A DNA stretch of 64,000 bases from Paenibacillus glycanilyticus (GTDB lineage Bacteria > Bacillota > Bacilli > Paenibacillales > Paenibacillaceae): positions 53,176 through 117,175 of the forward strand of contig NZ_BSSQ01000035.1 in assembly GCF_030161375.1 (NCBI RefSeq). Direction: 5' to 3'. Below are positions 16,461 to 24,561 of this stretch, one piece after another; position 1 is the first letter of the stretch, and the number at the start of each line of letters is the position of its first letter. Under the pieces are notes generated by a model. The model made no database searches and was not told where the DNA came from. It saw only the letters and a list, made by a program, of their open reading frames with translations. The position numbers and the translations under genes are program-made.

Positions 16461-17536
16461 CCCTCTACTCCTCCCAGGTCTACCAGAGCAAGCTTGCCTT
16501 CACGCGCCGATTCATAAATCGCTTCAATAATAGCCATGTTTACGAAACCGCTGTAAGCATTCGTTATTGGCTCTGCATTCTGCTGAATGCAATCGGTAAA
16601 ATGGCGGATCATGAGCGAACGCGGGTCTTCCGCGCCTGGCGAAGTCGTGATGTCGATATCGCCCGTGCGGTTGAATTGTTCCAGAAGGAATTTGCCTGAA
16701 TCGCCTTGAATGGCCGCTCCTCCCTCCGATCCCATCAGATGCAGGAACGAACCGTTATTTTCGGCGACCGTGTGAGCGGCCCAGCTCACTTCCAGCTGCA
16801 AAGTTGCGCCGTTATCGAACCGGATCATTGCGGAAGCCAAATCCTCAACGTCAAAGCTTCCGTTCCAGTTAGGCGTTCCCCAGGTTCCGATTCCTTTCTT
16901 CTTCTCGCCAAACTCCGAGTAAGCAGCCGCGAAGACGGAAACCGGTTTGGGATTGCCCATCAAATAGATAGCCAGATCCAGCATATGAACGCCAACGTCG
17001 ATAAGCGGTCCGCCGCCCGACATCTTCTGCTGAGTGAACCAGGAGCCCCAGCCCGGAATGTTTTTTCTGCGGAACCAGCCGGTTTTGGCGTAATAGATCT
17101 GACCAAGAGTTCCTTTTGCCGACTGTTCCTTAACGGCCATTGAAGCCGCATCCCAGCGCAATTGATGCGGGATCATGACCACTTTGCCGGATTCTTTCTG
17201 CGCTTTCACGATATTTCTGGCGCTTGCCAAATCAATGGCAAGCGGCTTCTCAATCAGGACATGCTTTCCTTCATGCAATGCTTGGATGACCAAAGCTTCA
17301 TGAAAGAGATTAGGAACGGCGATAACAACCGCGTCGATCTGCTTGTCTTGCAGCAACGCGTCAATGCTCTCGTGAACGGTTGCTATTCGATATTGCTCCG
17401 CGACCAGACGGGCTGCCGCGAGCTGCACGTCCGCAATAGCCGCAACCTCTGTATCCGGTTGCTGCTGGAAGTAAGAAGCGTGGACTTTGCCGATGGTTCC
17501 GGCTCCAATGATGCCTACGCGTATTTTATGATTCAC
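16457..17536 (-). CDS. Gfo/Idh/MocA family NAD(P)-dependent oxidoreductase
   Basis: Sugar or cyclitol dehydrogenase of 359 aa. The Rossmann dinucleotide motif is VGIIGAGTIGKVHA near the N-terminus. The VLIEKPLA motif, with the catalytic-site Lys of the family, follows at about residue 100. The C-terminal alpha/beta domain contains GPLIDVGVHMLDLAIYLMG, whose Asp and His are the usual active-site residues. It lies 24 bases after the second permease and overlaps the isomerase start by four bases. Proteins of this family oxidise or reduce pyranoses at C1 to C6 or inositols. With the neighbouring isomerase it likely opens a route for a modified monosaccharide. No substrate can be named from sequence alone. 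Confidence 0.9.
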   Translation of the reverse strand: MNHKIRVGIIGAGTIGKVHASYFQQQPDTEVAAIADVQLAAARLVAEQYRIATVHESIDALLQDKQIDAVVIAVPNLFHEALVIQALHEGKHVLIEKPLAIDLASARNIVKAQKESGKVVMIPHQLRWDAASMAVKEQSAKGTLGQIYYAKTGWFRRKNIPGWGSWFTQQKMSGGGPLIDVGVHMLDLAIYLMGNPKPVSVFAAAYSEFGEKKKGIGTWGTPNWNGSFDVEDLASAMIRFDNGATLQLEVSWAAHTVAENNGSFLHLMGSEGGAAIQGDSGKFLLEQFNRTGDIDITTSPGAEDPRSLMIRHFTDCIQQNAEPITNAYSGFVNMAIIEAIYESAREGKLALVDLGGVEG

Positions 17537-17560
17537 CTTGCATTCTCCTCTATCGTTCGT

Positions 17561-18451
17561 CTACTCTTTGACGGAACCCATCATAATGCCATGAATGAAG
17601 TAGCGTTGCAGGAACGGATAAATCGCGATAATCGGAACAAGCGACAGTATAATTTTTGCCGAATTAAGCGTCTTGTTGGAGACAAGGCTTGCTTCAATAA
17701 TTTCTTGGCTTGTCATGCGCGACGGGTCAATCTGGATAAAGATGGACTGCAAATACGTTTGCAGCGGCATCATTCCGGGGTCGCGGATGAAGAGCAAACC
17801 ATTCAAATATTCGTTCCATGTCCCTACGATGGTGAACAGGGAAACGGTTGCAAGCACCGGCATCGAGAGCGGAAGGAATATACGAAACAGCATCTGCCAA
17901 GGGTTCGCCCCGTCTATGCCCGCCGATTCTTCCAGCTCCTTCGGAATGCTTCTGAAGAAGTTGATAACAAGAATTGTGTTGTACACATTGACTATTCCAG
18001 GCAGAACAAGCGCAGCCATTTTGTCAAACAACCCTAAATCGTTGACGATCATGTAGAAAGGAACAAGACCACCGCTGAATAACATACAGAAGATAAGAAG
18101 CCACATAAACGGGTTCCGCAGCGGGAATTGTCTTGTATCGCGCGATAACGGGAACGCGAGCAACAACGTGACAAGGAAACTGCCGGCCGTTGTATAGACA
18201 ACCCGTTCAACCGATACCCATGCCGCTTTGAAGAACGCGGCATCCTTGAAGATGCTTACATAAGATTGGAACGTAATGTCCCGTGGAAAGATGGAGACCA
18301 GCCCCGCCTCTGCCTTGGCTTGCGCACTAAGCGAGACGGATAACGTATGAAGCATGGGTGCAATGGATAGCAGCATGATGATCAGCATAAGCAGATAAAC
18401 CATATAATCAAATGCCGATTTAGATTTCTTCTTCCGAATGGAAGCTATCAT
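17561..18451 (-). CDS. ABC sugar permease, LplC/YtcP type
   Basis: Integral membrane subunit of a carbohydrate importer (296 aa, MalG-like) with six predicted helices. The EAA loop that contacts the ATPase is EESAGIDGANPWQM followed by FLPLSMP. The C-terminus FIHGIMMGSVKE is typical of the YtcP/LplC group. It starts 15 bases after the first permease gene behind AGGGAGGG. It pairs with the 18467-19360 permease and with one or both binding proteins at 13.3 and 19.4 kb. No ATPase gene is near; in related Bacilli one MsmX-type ATPase serves many such importers. Confidence 0.92.
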   Translation of the reverse strand: MIASIRKKKSKSAFDYMVYLLMLIIMLLSIAPMLHTLSVSLSAQAKAEAGLVSIFPRDITFQSYVSIFKDAAFFKAAWVSVERVVYTTAGSFLVTLLLAFPLSRDTRQFPLRNPFMWLLIFCMLFSGGLVPFYMIVNDLGLFDKMAALVLPGIVNVYNTILVINFFRSIPKELEESAGIDGANPWQMLFRIFLPLSMPVLATVSLFTIVGTWNEYLNGLLFIRDPGMMPLQTYLQSIFIQIDPSRMTSQEIIEASLVSNKTLNSAKIILSLVPIIAIYPFLQRYFIHGIMMGSVKE

Positions 18452-18466
18452 TCGTTGTCCCTCCCT

Positions 18467-19360
18467 CTAAAAGATGCGATAGCCCGCAAATTTCGATGCC
18501 AGTTTGTAAGCTGTAGCGATCAAGAGCAAGCTGATGACGGATTTAAACAATCCGACGGCTGTACCGAGTTCGTAGTTGACCTGTTCAAAGCCGATGCGAT
18601 ACACGTACGTATCGATGATATCGCCCGTAGGCTCAACAACCGGGTTATACAAGTTGAAGACTTGGTCAAATCCGGCGTTCAGAACGCCTTGAAGACTTAA
18701 TGTCGCGAGCAGAATGACCGTTGTCGTAATGCCCGGAAGGCTGATGTATCTAATTTTCTGCATGCGGGTAGCCCCGTCAATATCCGCAGCTTCATAGAGA
18801 GACGGATTAATATTCGTAAGCGCAGCCAGGTAGACGATGGCCGAGAACCCAAACTCTTTCCATACGTCGGTCACGACAAGAATCGGACGGAACCAGGTGT
18901 TGCTGCCGAGAAACAGAATCGGGTCGTGCAGGCCAAGGTGACCAAGCATGACGTTAAGCAGACCGTTCGCGCCCAGAATATCTTTAATGATTCCCGCGAT
19001 AATAACCCAGGATAAGAAATGCGGGAGATACACGATCGTTTGCACCACTCTCTTGAAGAACATATGTCTGACTTCGTTCAGGAAGAGAGCGAACACAACA
19101 GGGACAATGAGTCCTGTCACCATCTTGGAGATGGAAATAATCAACGTATTGCGTATCGCTTGCCAGCTTGCCTGGTTATGAAACATGTAACTGAAGTTCT
19201 CAAATCCAACTAAAGGAGAATGCCACATCCCTTTACCCGGATTAAAATGTTGGAATGCCATAATAATGCCGAACATGGGCGCAATGCTGAATACGGCGAG
19301 CAATGCAAGGCCAGGAATCAGCATGAGCAAGTAGTGATAGCTGTTTTTGGATAATCGCAT
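18467..19360 (-). CDS. ABC sugar permease, LplB/YteP type
   Basis: Integral membrane subunit (297 aa, MalF-like family) of the block B importer. Six hydrophobic helices are visible, starting LLMLIPGLALLAVFSIAPM. The EAA loop is YEAADIDGATRMQK followed by ISLPGI. The C-terminus ASKFAGYRIF is typical of LplB-like proteins. GAGGGGG precedes the ATG by 5 nt. The gene follows the lipoprotein gene after a hairpin at 19.4 kb, which probably sets a lower level of permease than binding protein. Confidence 0.92.
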   Translation of the reverse strand: MRLSKNSYHYLLMLIPGLALLAVFSIAPMFGIIMAFQHFNPGKGMWHSPLVGFENFSYMFHNQASWQAIRNTLIISISKMVTGLIVPVVFALFLNEVRHMFFKRVVQTIVYLPHFLSWVIIAGIIKDILGANGLLNVMLGHLGLHDPILFLGSNTWFRPILVVTDVWKEFGFSAIVYLAALTNINPSLYEAADIDGATRMQKIRYISLPGITTTVILLATLSLQGVLNAGFDQVFNLYNPVVEPTGDIIDTYVYRIGFEQVNYELGTAVGLFKSVISLLLIATAYKLASKFAGYRIF

Positions 19361-19389
19361 GGGGCCCCCTCATTTCCCTGTCATTTTTA

Positions 19390-19423
19390 GAAATGGGCGC
19401 TAACTGCCGTTTGCGCCCATTTC
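19390..19423 (-). terminator. Intra-operon stem-loop between binding protein and permease genes
   Basis: GAAATGGGCGC pairs exactly with GCGCCCATTTC. On the minus strand only a short T-stretch follows. Such stems protect the 3' end of binding-protein mRNA or partly terminate it. Confidence 0.65.
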
Positions 19424-19430
19424 TCTGATC

Positions 19431-21179
19431 TTATTTGCGTTTGTCTAGCTCGGCTTGTACTTCTTGCGTAATTTGGCTGCCGCCTTGCCCATTCCATTGT
19501 TTCACGAAATCGTCAAAGGAATCGATCGGCTGGGAGCCAATAATGATCTTCAGATAAGCTTGTTTCTGAAGCGATTGCAGATCCGCCCAGGACTTAACCA
19601 TCGTAGGGGTCTGTCCGGCAAAGGCGTTTGGCGTAACTACAATATTGCTCTCGTTATCAATGACGGTCTTCATGGCATTGTTATAGGCCAGGAATCCGAT
19701 CCGGTTTGCAATAGCCGTCCCTAAAGCTTCCTTCGTCGGATTGCTTTTCAGTACATTTTCCAGCGGATTTTTCATTTCAGCTTCAATTTGTTCAAAGCTC
19801 GAGATTTCCGTTGGAAGCAATATCGACTTGTCTGCTTTGCCAGCCAGAATGTCATCGTATTTCTTCTGTTGGTTGTAGATCATGGCAGGCTCAATGACGG
19901 CAAGGTCCACGTATTGCGGATGCTGGGCAACGGATACCGTTCCGGCTTGCTCGTACTTCTCGTACGCATCCTGAAGTTCCGGAATCGTCTTGTCCTTGAA
20001 TTCAGTCGAAAGATTGATCAATTTCATAAGCAATTCCGGATGCTTAAAGCCCTTCTTCACAACCAGATAACCCGCCGGACTAGGATTTGAGCCCACATTC
20101 AGCTTCCCGTCGGCACTTAATAGCGGGTACGCCTTCCAGTCCGCGTTCGGATTGTTCTGCAGCGTGTTGCCAAGCGGATAATAAGGCGCATACCAAGCTT
20201 CAAATACCATGCCCGCTCGGCCGGAACTCACGTCTTCCGTTGTTTTGCCGCCGTCCTTCAGACCGTATTCTTTATCCAGCGAGCCTTCCTTGTACATGTC
20301 GCGCAAGACGGATAACGCGGCTTTGGCTTCCGGTTGAATGCCGCCGTACTTCACCTTGCCGTCTTCGCCTTGAATCCAAGTCGCAGGGAATGCGTTCATC
20401 GCCCAATAAATAGAATCTAGCGTATGGAGGTCAAAAGCCGGGCTGTACATGCTGCTGCTTTGCGCAACGAGACCCAACGTATCTTGTTTGCCGTTGCCGT
20501 CCGGATCTTGGGTTGCGAAAGCTTTGGATATCGTCCGAACATCGTCAATTGTCTTCGGTTCCGGCAAATTCAATTTCTTGCGCCAGTCTTCCCTAACCCA
20601 GACAAGCATAGGCTGCTCTTTTTCCATTCCGTATGGAATAGCCATCATTTTGCCGCCGAAATTCACGGTATTGAAAGCATAAGGATTCTGAGCGTAACGA
20701 TCCTTCACGGTTTGCGATGCGTACTTCTCGTAGTAAGGCGTTAAGTCCTCGATCATATCCCCTTCTACCAGCGTGTTCAGCATGCTGACAATGTTCTGGC
20801 CTTCAATGGTAAAGATGTCGGGAATGCGATTGCTCGCGATATCAAGAGACAGTTTCTTCGGATATTGATCACCGTCGGATGGTGCCGTCCAAAGCAGCTT
20901 CCCTTTTACGTTTAGCGTCTTCTCCACATAATCCTGGAAGCTGTTCTTCTCGTAGCTTTCGCCCGCCGGGAACTTAGGATCCTGGTTGACGCTGCGGACA
21001 ACGGTATAATTAACCGTCTCCTTGTAAGGAGCCATTGGATCCGCATTGTCGTCTACTACCGGGTTGTTCTTGTTCTCTGCGCTTGTTGAATCGTTCTTGT
21101 TCGAACTTGAACATGCCGCCGTTGCCATGATCATGCTGCATGCGATTACGACTGAGAGTATTGTCTTGCTGCGTTTCAC
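19431..21179 (-). CDS. ABC sugar importer solute-binding lipoprotein (first copy)
   Basis: Solute-binding protein of 582 aa for the adjacent LplB/YtcP-type permeases. The start is set at GTG because AAAGGGG precedes it by 9 nt and the lipoprotein signal MKRSKTILSVV begins there; the longer open frame upstream runs through the promoter. The lipobox is ATAAC with Cys23. It shares long identical stretches with the 13285-15063 protein, e.g. GDMIEDLTPY and FGGKMMAIPYGMEKEQP, so one is a recent duplicate of the other. It is first in the operon binding protein, two permeases, Gfo/Idh dehydrogenase, isomerase. The promoter carries the motif-1 core. Expected ligands are oligosaccharides made by the surface enzymes of this locus. 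Confidence 0.9.
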   Translation of the reverse strand: MKRSKTILSVVIACSMIMATAACSSSNKNDSTSAENKNNPVVDDNADPMAPYKETVNYTVVRSVNQDPKFPAGESYEKNSFQDYVEKTLNVKGKLLWTAPSDGDQYPKKLSLDIASNRIPDIFTIEGQNIVSMLNTLVEGDMIEDLTPYYEKYASQTVKDRYAQNPYAFNTVNFGGKMMAIPYGMEKEQPMLVWVREDWRKKLNLPEPKTIDDVRTISKAFATQDPDGNGKQDTLGLVAQSSSMYSPAFDLHTLDSIYWAMNAFPATWIQGEDGKVKYGGIQPEAKAALSVLRDMYKEGSLDKEYGLKDGGKTTEDVSSGRAGMVFEAWYAPYYPLGNTLQNNPNADWKAYPLLSADGKLNVGSNPSPAGYLVVKKGFKHPELLMKLINLSTEFKDKTIPELQDAYEKYEQAGTVSVAQHPQYVDLAVIEPAMIYNQQKKYDDILAGKADKSILLPTEISSFEQIEAEMKNPLENVLKSNPTKEALGTAIANRIGFLAYNNAMKTVIDNESNIVVTPNAFAGQTPTMVKSWADLQSLQKQAYLKIIIGSQPIDSFDDFVKQWNGQGGSQITQEVQAELDKRK

Positions 21180-21246
21180 TTTCGTCTTGCCCCTTTCGAT
21201 GCTGTCCTTTCGTTCTTGCTCTCCTATTTTACCAAGCAAGCCGGAA

Positions 21247-21300
21247 ATTCTACTCGTAGTTATGGTCGGGGGGCGGTAGATAACAGATTGCAGTTTATTT
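21247..21300 (-). promoter_or_regulatory. Motif-1 promoter of the first binding-protein operon
   Basis: The core GCAATCTGTTATC (21291-21279, minus strand) sits at the same distance from TAGAAT (21252-21247) as the equivalent core in the other copies. The distal CTACC is absent, but CTACC occurs at the proximal half-site position. The predicted leader is about 62 nt. Confidence 0.6.
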
Positions 21301-21369
21301 GTTAAATAACGCGAGCGAATAAGCTCTTCGTTCATTTTTCCTACTTCGTTCACTCATTTGTCTATCCGG

Positions 21370-22728
21370 TTATTTGCGGTATTTCTCCCTGTATTCCTTC
21401 GGCAGCAGATTACGGTGCTGCTTAAACACCTTGCTGAAATATTTCTCGTCCTGGAATCCGGATTGCTCCGCAACGGAATAAATGTATTCGTTGGACGTGA
21501 CGAGAAGCTCTTCGGCTTTGCGGATCCGCATTTCCGTTAGCAGCTCATGGAAGGACATGCCTACAATCGGACGGAAGCATTGGCCGAAATAGCTTCGGCT
21601 TAACGCTACCCTTTGCGCGACGTTCTCCTGATTCAGATTTTCGGATAATTCGTCATGGATAAGCAAAATGGCTTTATAGATCCCGATTGCCGTCTCTTCC
21701 GGGAAATTGCGCTGCTGCAGGAAAAGCCTCAGTTCGGTCAAGCTTTGCAGCAGCTCATGCCAGTCCCATTGCTTCAACATGGATCTATTATCTACAAGCT
21801 CTGTCGGAGAGCCTTGAATAACGGACAACGCCTTCAGAAATTTGCCGACTACATCGCTAATGTACGAAGAGTTTGGCTCGGCTTCTTCAACCAGCTGAAT
21901 CCAGGTTTGATACAAGCCCATATCAAAGATCCAGTGCATGGAGTGGAACATTCGGTCAATCTTCTCTAGAGGTTCCATGCCTTTCGTCGGGCGGCTGACC
22001 GCGGGAATGAATCGCACCGGGGATGGGAGATCTCGCCGGAAACGGTAAAAGACGCTTTCTTTCACTTGAGCGACCCAATCCTTCGTCGACATAAATTCCT
22101 TCTCCGGTGCCGTTTCGCATACAACGGGGATCCAGCTTTCGTACAGCTGCTCTTCCTCCCAAAACTTATGAAGCGGTTTGACGTCGTAAATGCCATAGTC
22201 GGCAATGCGGAAGCAGCCTTGTTCGATCGGCATAATCGTCGGCGAAGCCGGCCATGGAACCATATCCAGCTTCGCATTGGCTCGGGCCGGAACGACTATC
22301 AACTCCGGGCACGATGATTTCTGAACAACCGCCTGTTGCCGGTGCCTGGTTCCATCACTTATCCGTTTCTCGATTCTGGCCAATGCTTCTTCCATCTTGC
22401 CTTCTTCAATTTGCGTCTTCACCAAATAGTCAATTGCTCCGGCATGCATCGCGTCTACGACGTACCCGAAATCCTGATGGCAGGTCAGTACGACAATCCA
22501 AATATGGGGATACTGCTGTTGCACCTCTTTCATCAATTCAAAGCCCGACATCTTCGGCATCGTCAAATCCGTGATCAACACTTCAATCGGCTGAGCCGCA
22601 AGCTGTTCCAATGCTTTTTGTCCATTCTCCGCTTCCCCGACAATGTCAAATCCGTATTCCTTCCAAGGGACCGTCAGGATAAGCCCTTTCCTCACAAAAT
22701 GCTCGTCGTCTACAATTAATGTCTTCAT
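21370..22728 (-). CDS. YesN-type response regulator, AraC family (block B)
   Basis: Transcription activator of 452 aa paired with the kinase encoded just upstream. The receiver domain (1-120) has the acidic pair Asp8/Asp9 in LIVDDEH, phospho-acceptor Asp54 in LITDLTMP and Lys104 in YLVKTQ. A poorly conserved middle segment follows. The last 100 residues form two AraC-type helix-turn-helix units, ending YSVAEQSGFQDEKYFSKVFK. The ATG overlaps the kinase stop as ATGA. Such regulators bind tandem direct repeats upstream of transporter and glycosidase promoters. Motif 1, found at five promoters around this gene, is the natural candidate target (inference). It closes the operon starting at 31401. 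Confidence 0.93.
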   Translation of the reverse strand: MKTLIVDDEHFVRKGLILTVPWKEYGFDIVGEAENGQKALEQLAAQPIEVLITDLTMPKMSGFELMKEVQQQYPHIWIVVLTCHQDFGYVVDAMHAGAIDYLVKTQIEEGKMEEALARIEKRISDGTRHRQQAVVQKSSCPELIVVPARANAKLDMVPWPASPTIMPIEQGCFRIADYGIYDVKPLHKFWEEEQLYESWIPVVCETAPEKEFMSTKDWVAQVKESVFYRFRRDLPSPVRFIPAVSRPTKGMEPLEKIDRMFHSMHWIFDMGLYQTWIQLVEEAEPNSSYISDVVGKFLKALSVIQGSPTELVDNRSMLKQWDWHELLQSLTELRLFLQQRNFPEETAIGIYKAILLIHDELSENLNQENVAQRVALSRSYFGQCFRPIVGMSFHELLTEMRIRKAEELLVTSNEYIYSVAEQSGFQDEKYFSKVFKQHRNLLPKEYREKYRK

Positions 22729-24473
22729 TGAACAGCCTCCTTGTCCAGAATTGGAAGACGGATTCTGATAATCGTCCCCACGCCAATCTCGCTTGTTATT
22801 TCGAATGCATGCTCCTCGCCGAAATATTCCCGGATCATATGGTTTACGAATTTAAGGCCAATTCCCATCCCGCTCTTCCGCTTCTCGTTATCCGAGTACA
22901 GCAGTCTTTGAATCGTATCGGGATCCATTCCCTGCCCGTTATCTTCGACCTCAATCATGAATGAGGTTTCGTTTTCTTTGAACACGCGAACCGTAATTTG
23001 CCCGTTATCGTCCACAAACGCATGATACATCGCATTTTCTACCAAAGGCTGGATCAGGAACCGGATAATCGGCAGCTCCTCCGTATCCGGTTCTATCTCG
23101 AATACGACGTGGAAGTGATGATTGTAACGAATCTTCTGCAGCGCCACGTAATCCTTAAGCGCGGATATCTCTTCCCGGAGATGGACGATCTCCCCTTCTT
23201 TCCCCAAGTTATAATGTAGAATTCGGGAGAAAATAGAGACCAAATTCACGATTTCCTCCTGCTTGTGCATTCTTGCGATCCATTGGATGGTGTTGAGCGT
23301 GTTATGAATGAAATGCGGATTAATTTGATACTTCAGCTTCTGCACTTCCAGCTTCCGCTTATTCTTCTCCTTCTCTTCCACTTCAACGATCAGATCCCGG
23401 ATTCGGGTTCTCATCAGATAGAACCGGTCCACCACTTCGTCGAATTCGATAATGTTCATGGGGACGTAGGGACGGTCGAACTGTAGATCGGTTGTCTGTT
23501 TAATTTCTTCCTTCAGCAAGCTCAGCTTCTGATTAATAAACCGCCAGGTCATCCAAGCCAGCAGAAGGCAGATGATTAATGAACCAACCGCAATTAACCC
23601 GTAGCGGATGGACCACGAAATAATCTCGTCGGATAAATCTCTTTTGTTCACAACCGCGACGATCGACCAATTGCCTTCCCCGCGCTGGACGAACAGTTTT
23701 TTCCCCTTATCGTTAATTACCTGGCTGGATGAGCCGGATAATGGCATTTCGGAGTTAATGGGATACGTATCCTTTAAATCGCTGTACAAAATCTTGTTCG
23801 TTGAATCAAGAATGAGGTAATTCACGTTAAAGCCAAAGGCGTCTTTCGGAAACAAATCCTGAACGACTTTGAAGTTTGTTTCGATATAGACATAAGTTTT
23901 GGGCAGGTTCCGGTTGCCCGTCATCTCCTGAACAATCGAGAATACAATGTTGTCGCTGTACAAATAAATGCTCGGATGAGGACCTTGATATAAAGTAAGC
24001 GGATCCGTGAACAAGGTCGGATATTCCATGGGATCTACGTTTTTCTTGAGCAGCATCGTTTGGAACAGATTCATCTGCTGCTCCGGAATGAAATAATACA
24101 TCGGGCCAAGGCCTTGGTTGGCATAGCTGATTAACGTAAGCCGCGATTCAATGTCGCTCTGGATTTCGGATTTCAAGTTGTTCGGTATGGTTGGATTCAT
24201 GTATTGTTCCAGACGTTTGCCAATATCCCCGTCCAAAGTAAGCTGCCGCGAGGCATAACCCAGATTATCTAAGGAAGACTGCATCGAATGCTCGATTTCC
24301 TTCATCCGGCTCTGTACGCCTTTCTCGATGTTATTCTGCAGGATAGAATAGATCGAGTAATAGGAAATACTTCCGATCAGCAGAATCGGTATAAGAAGAT
24401 TGAGCGTCATGACGCTGCCTAATTTAAACATCAATGTATTGGTCCGTACAATTCTCGCTAATCCTTTTACCAT
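22725..24473 (-). CDS. YesM-type sensor histidine kinase (block B)
   Basis: Membrane sensor kinase of 582 aa. The start is placed at the ATG of MVKGLARIV behind a GGGGG site; the longer frame has no RBS. Transmembrane helix 1 is at about 14-36, an extracellular sensor of about 240 residues follows, and helix 2 reads YGLIAVGSLIICLLLAWM. A HAMP-like stretch leads to the His_kinase domain with QINPHFIHNTLN (phospho-acceptor His387), then an ATPase domain with VEDNGQGMDP and GIGLKFVNHMI. The gene overlaps the regulator by ATGA. The likely signal is a sugar or a sugar-loaded binding protein outside the cell. A hairpin between it and the GH63-like gene may lower its expression. Confidence 0.93.
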   Translation of the reverse strand: MVKGLARIVRTNTLMFKLGSVMTLNLLIPILLIGSISYYSIYSILQNNIEKGVQSRMKEIEHSMQSSLDNLGYASRQLTLDGDIGKRLEQYMNPTIPNNLKSEIQSDIESRLTLISYANQGLGPMYYFIPEQQMNLFQTMLLKKNVDPMEYPTLFTDPLTLYQGPHPSIYLYSDNIVFSIVQEMTGNRNLPKTYVYIETNFKVVQDLFPKDAFGFNVNYLILDSTNKILYSDLKDTYPINSEMPLSGSSSQVINDKGKKLFVQRGEGNWSIVAVVNKRDLSDEIISWSIRYGLIAVGSLIICLLLAWMTWRFINQKLSLLKEEIKQTTDLQFDRPYVPMNIIEFDEVVDRFYLMRTRIRDLIVEVEEKEKNKRKLEVQKLKYQINPHFIHNTLNTIQWIARMHKQEEIVNLVSIFSRILHYNLGKEGEIVHLREEISALKDYVALQKIRYNHHFHVVFEIEPDTEELPIIRFLIQPLVENAMYHAFVDDNGQITVRVFKENETSFMIEVEDNGQGMDPDTIQRLLYSDNEKRKSGMGIGLKFVNHMIREYFGEEHAFEITSEIGVGTIIRIRLPILDKEAVQ

Positions 24474-24503
24474 CCTGATCCCCCGCTGCTCTGTATAGGA
24501 AAA

Positions 24504-24530
24504 GGACGCCCCCGCTCGCGGGAGACATCC
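24504..24530 (-). terminator. Attenuator-like hairpin ahead of the kinase gene
   Basis: On the minus strand GGATGTCTCC pairs with GGGGGCGTCC through several G-T pairs, followed by TTTTCC. It lies between the GH63-like stop and the kinase start, so it could trim readthrough into the regulatory genes. Confidence 0.5.
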
Positions 24531-24561
24531 TATGTTCATGTAACCGTTATAAGTTTATAAG

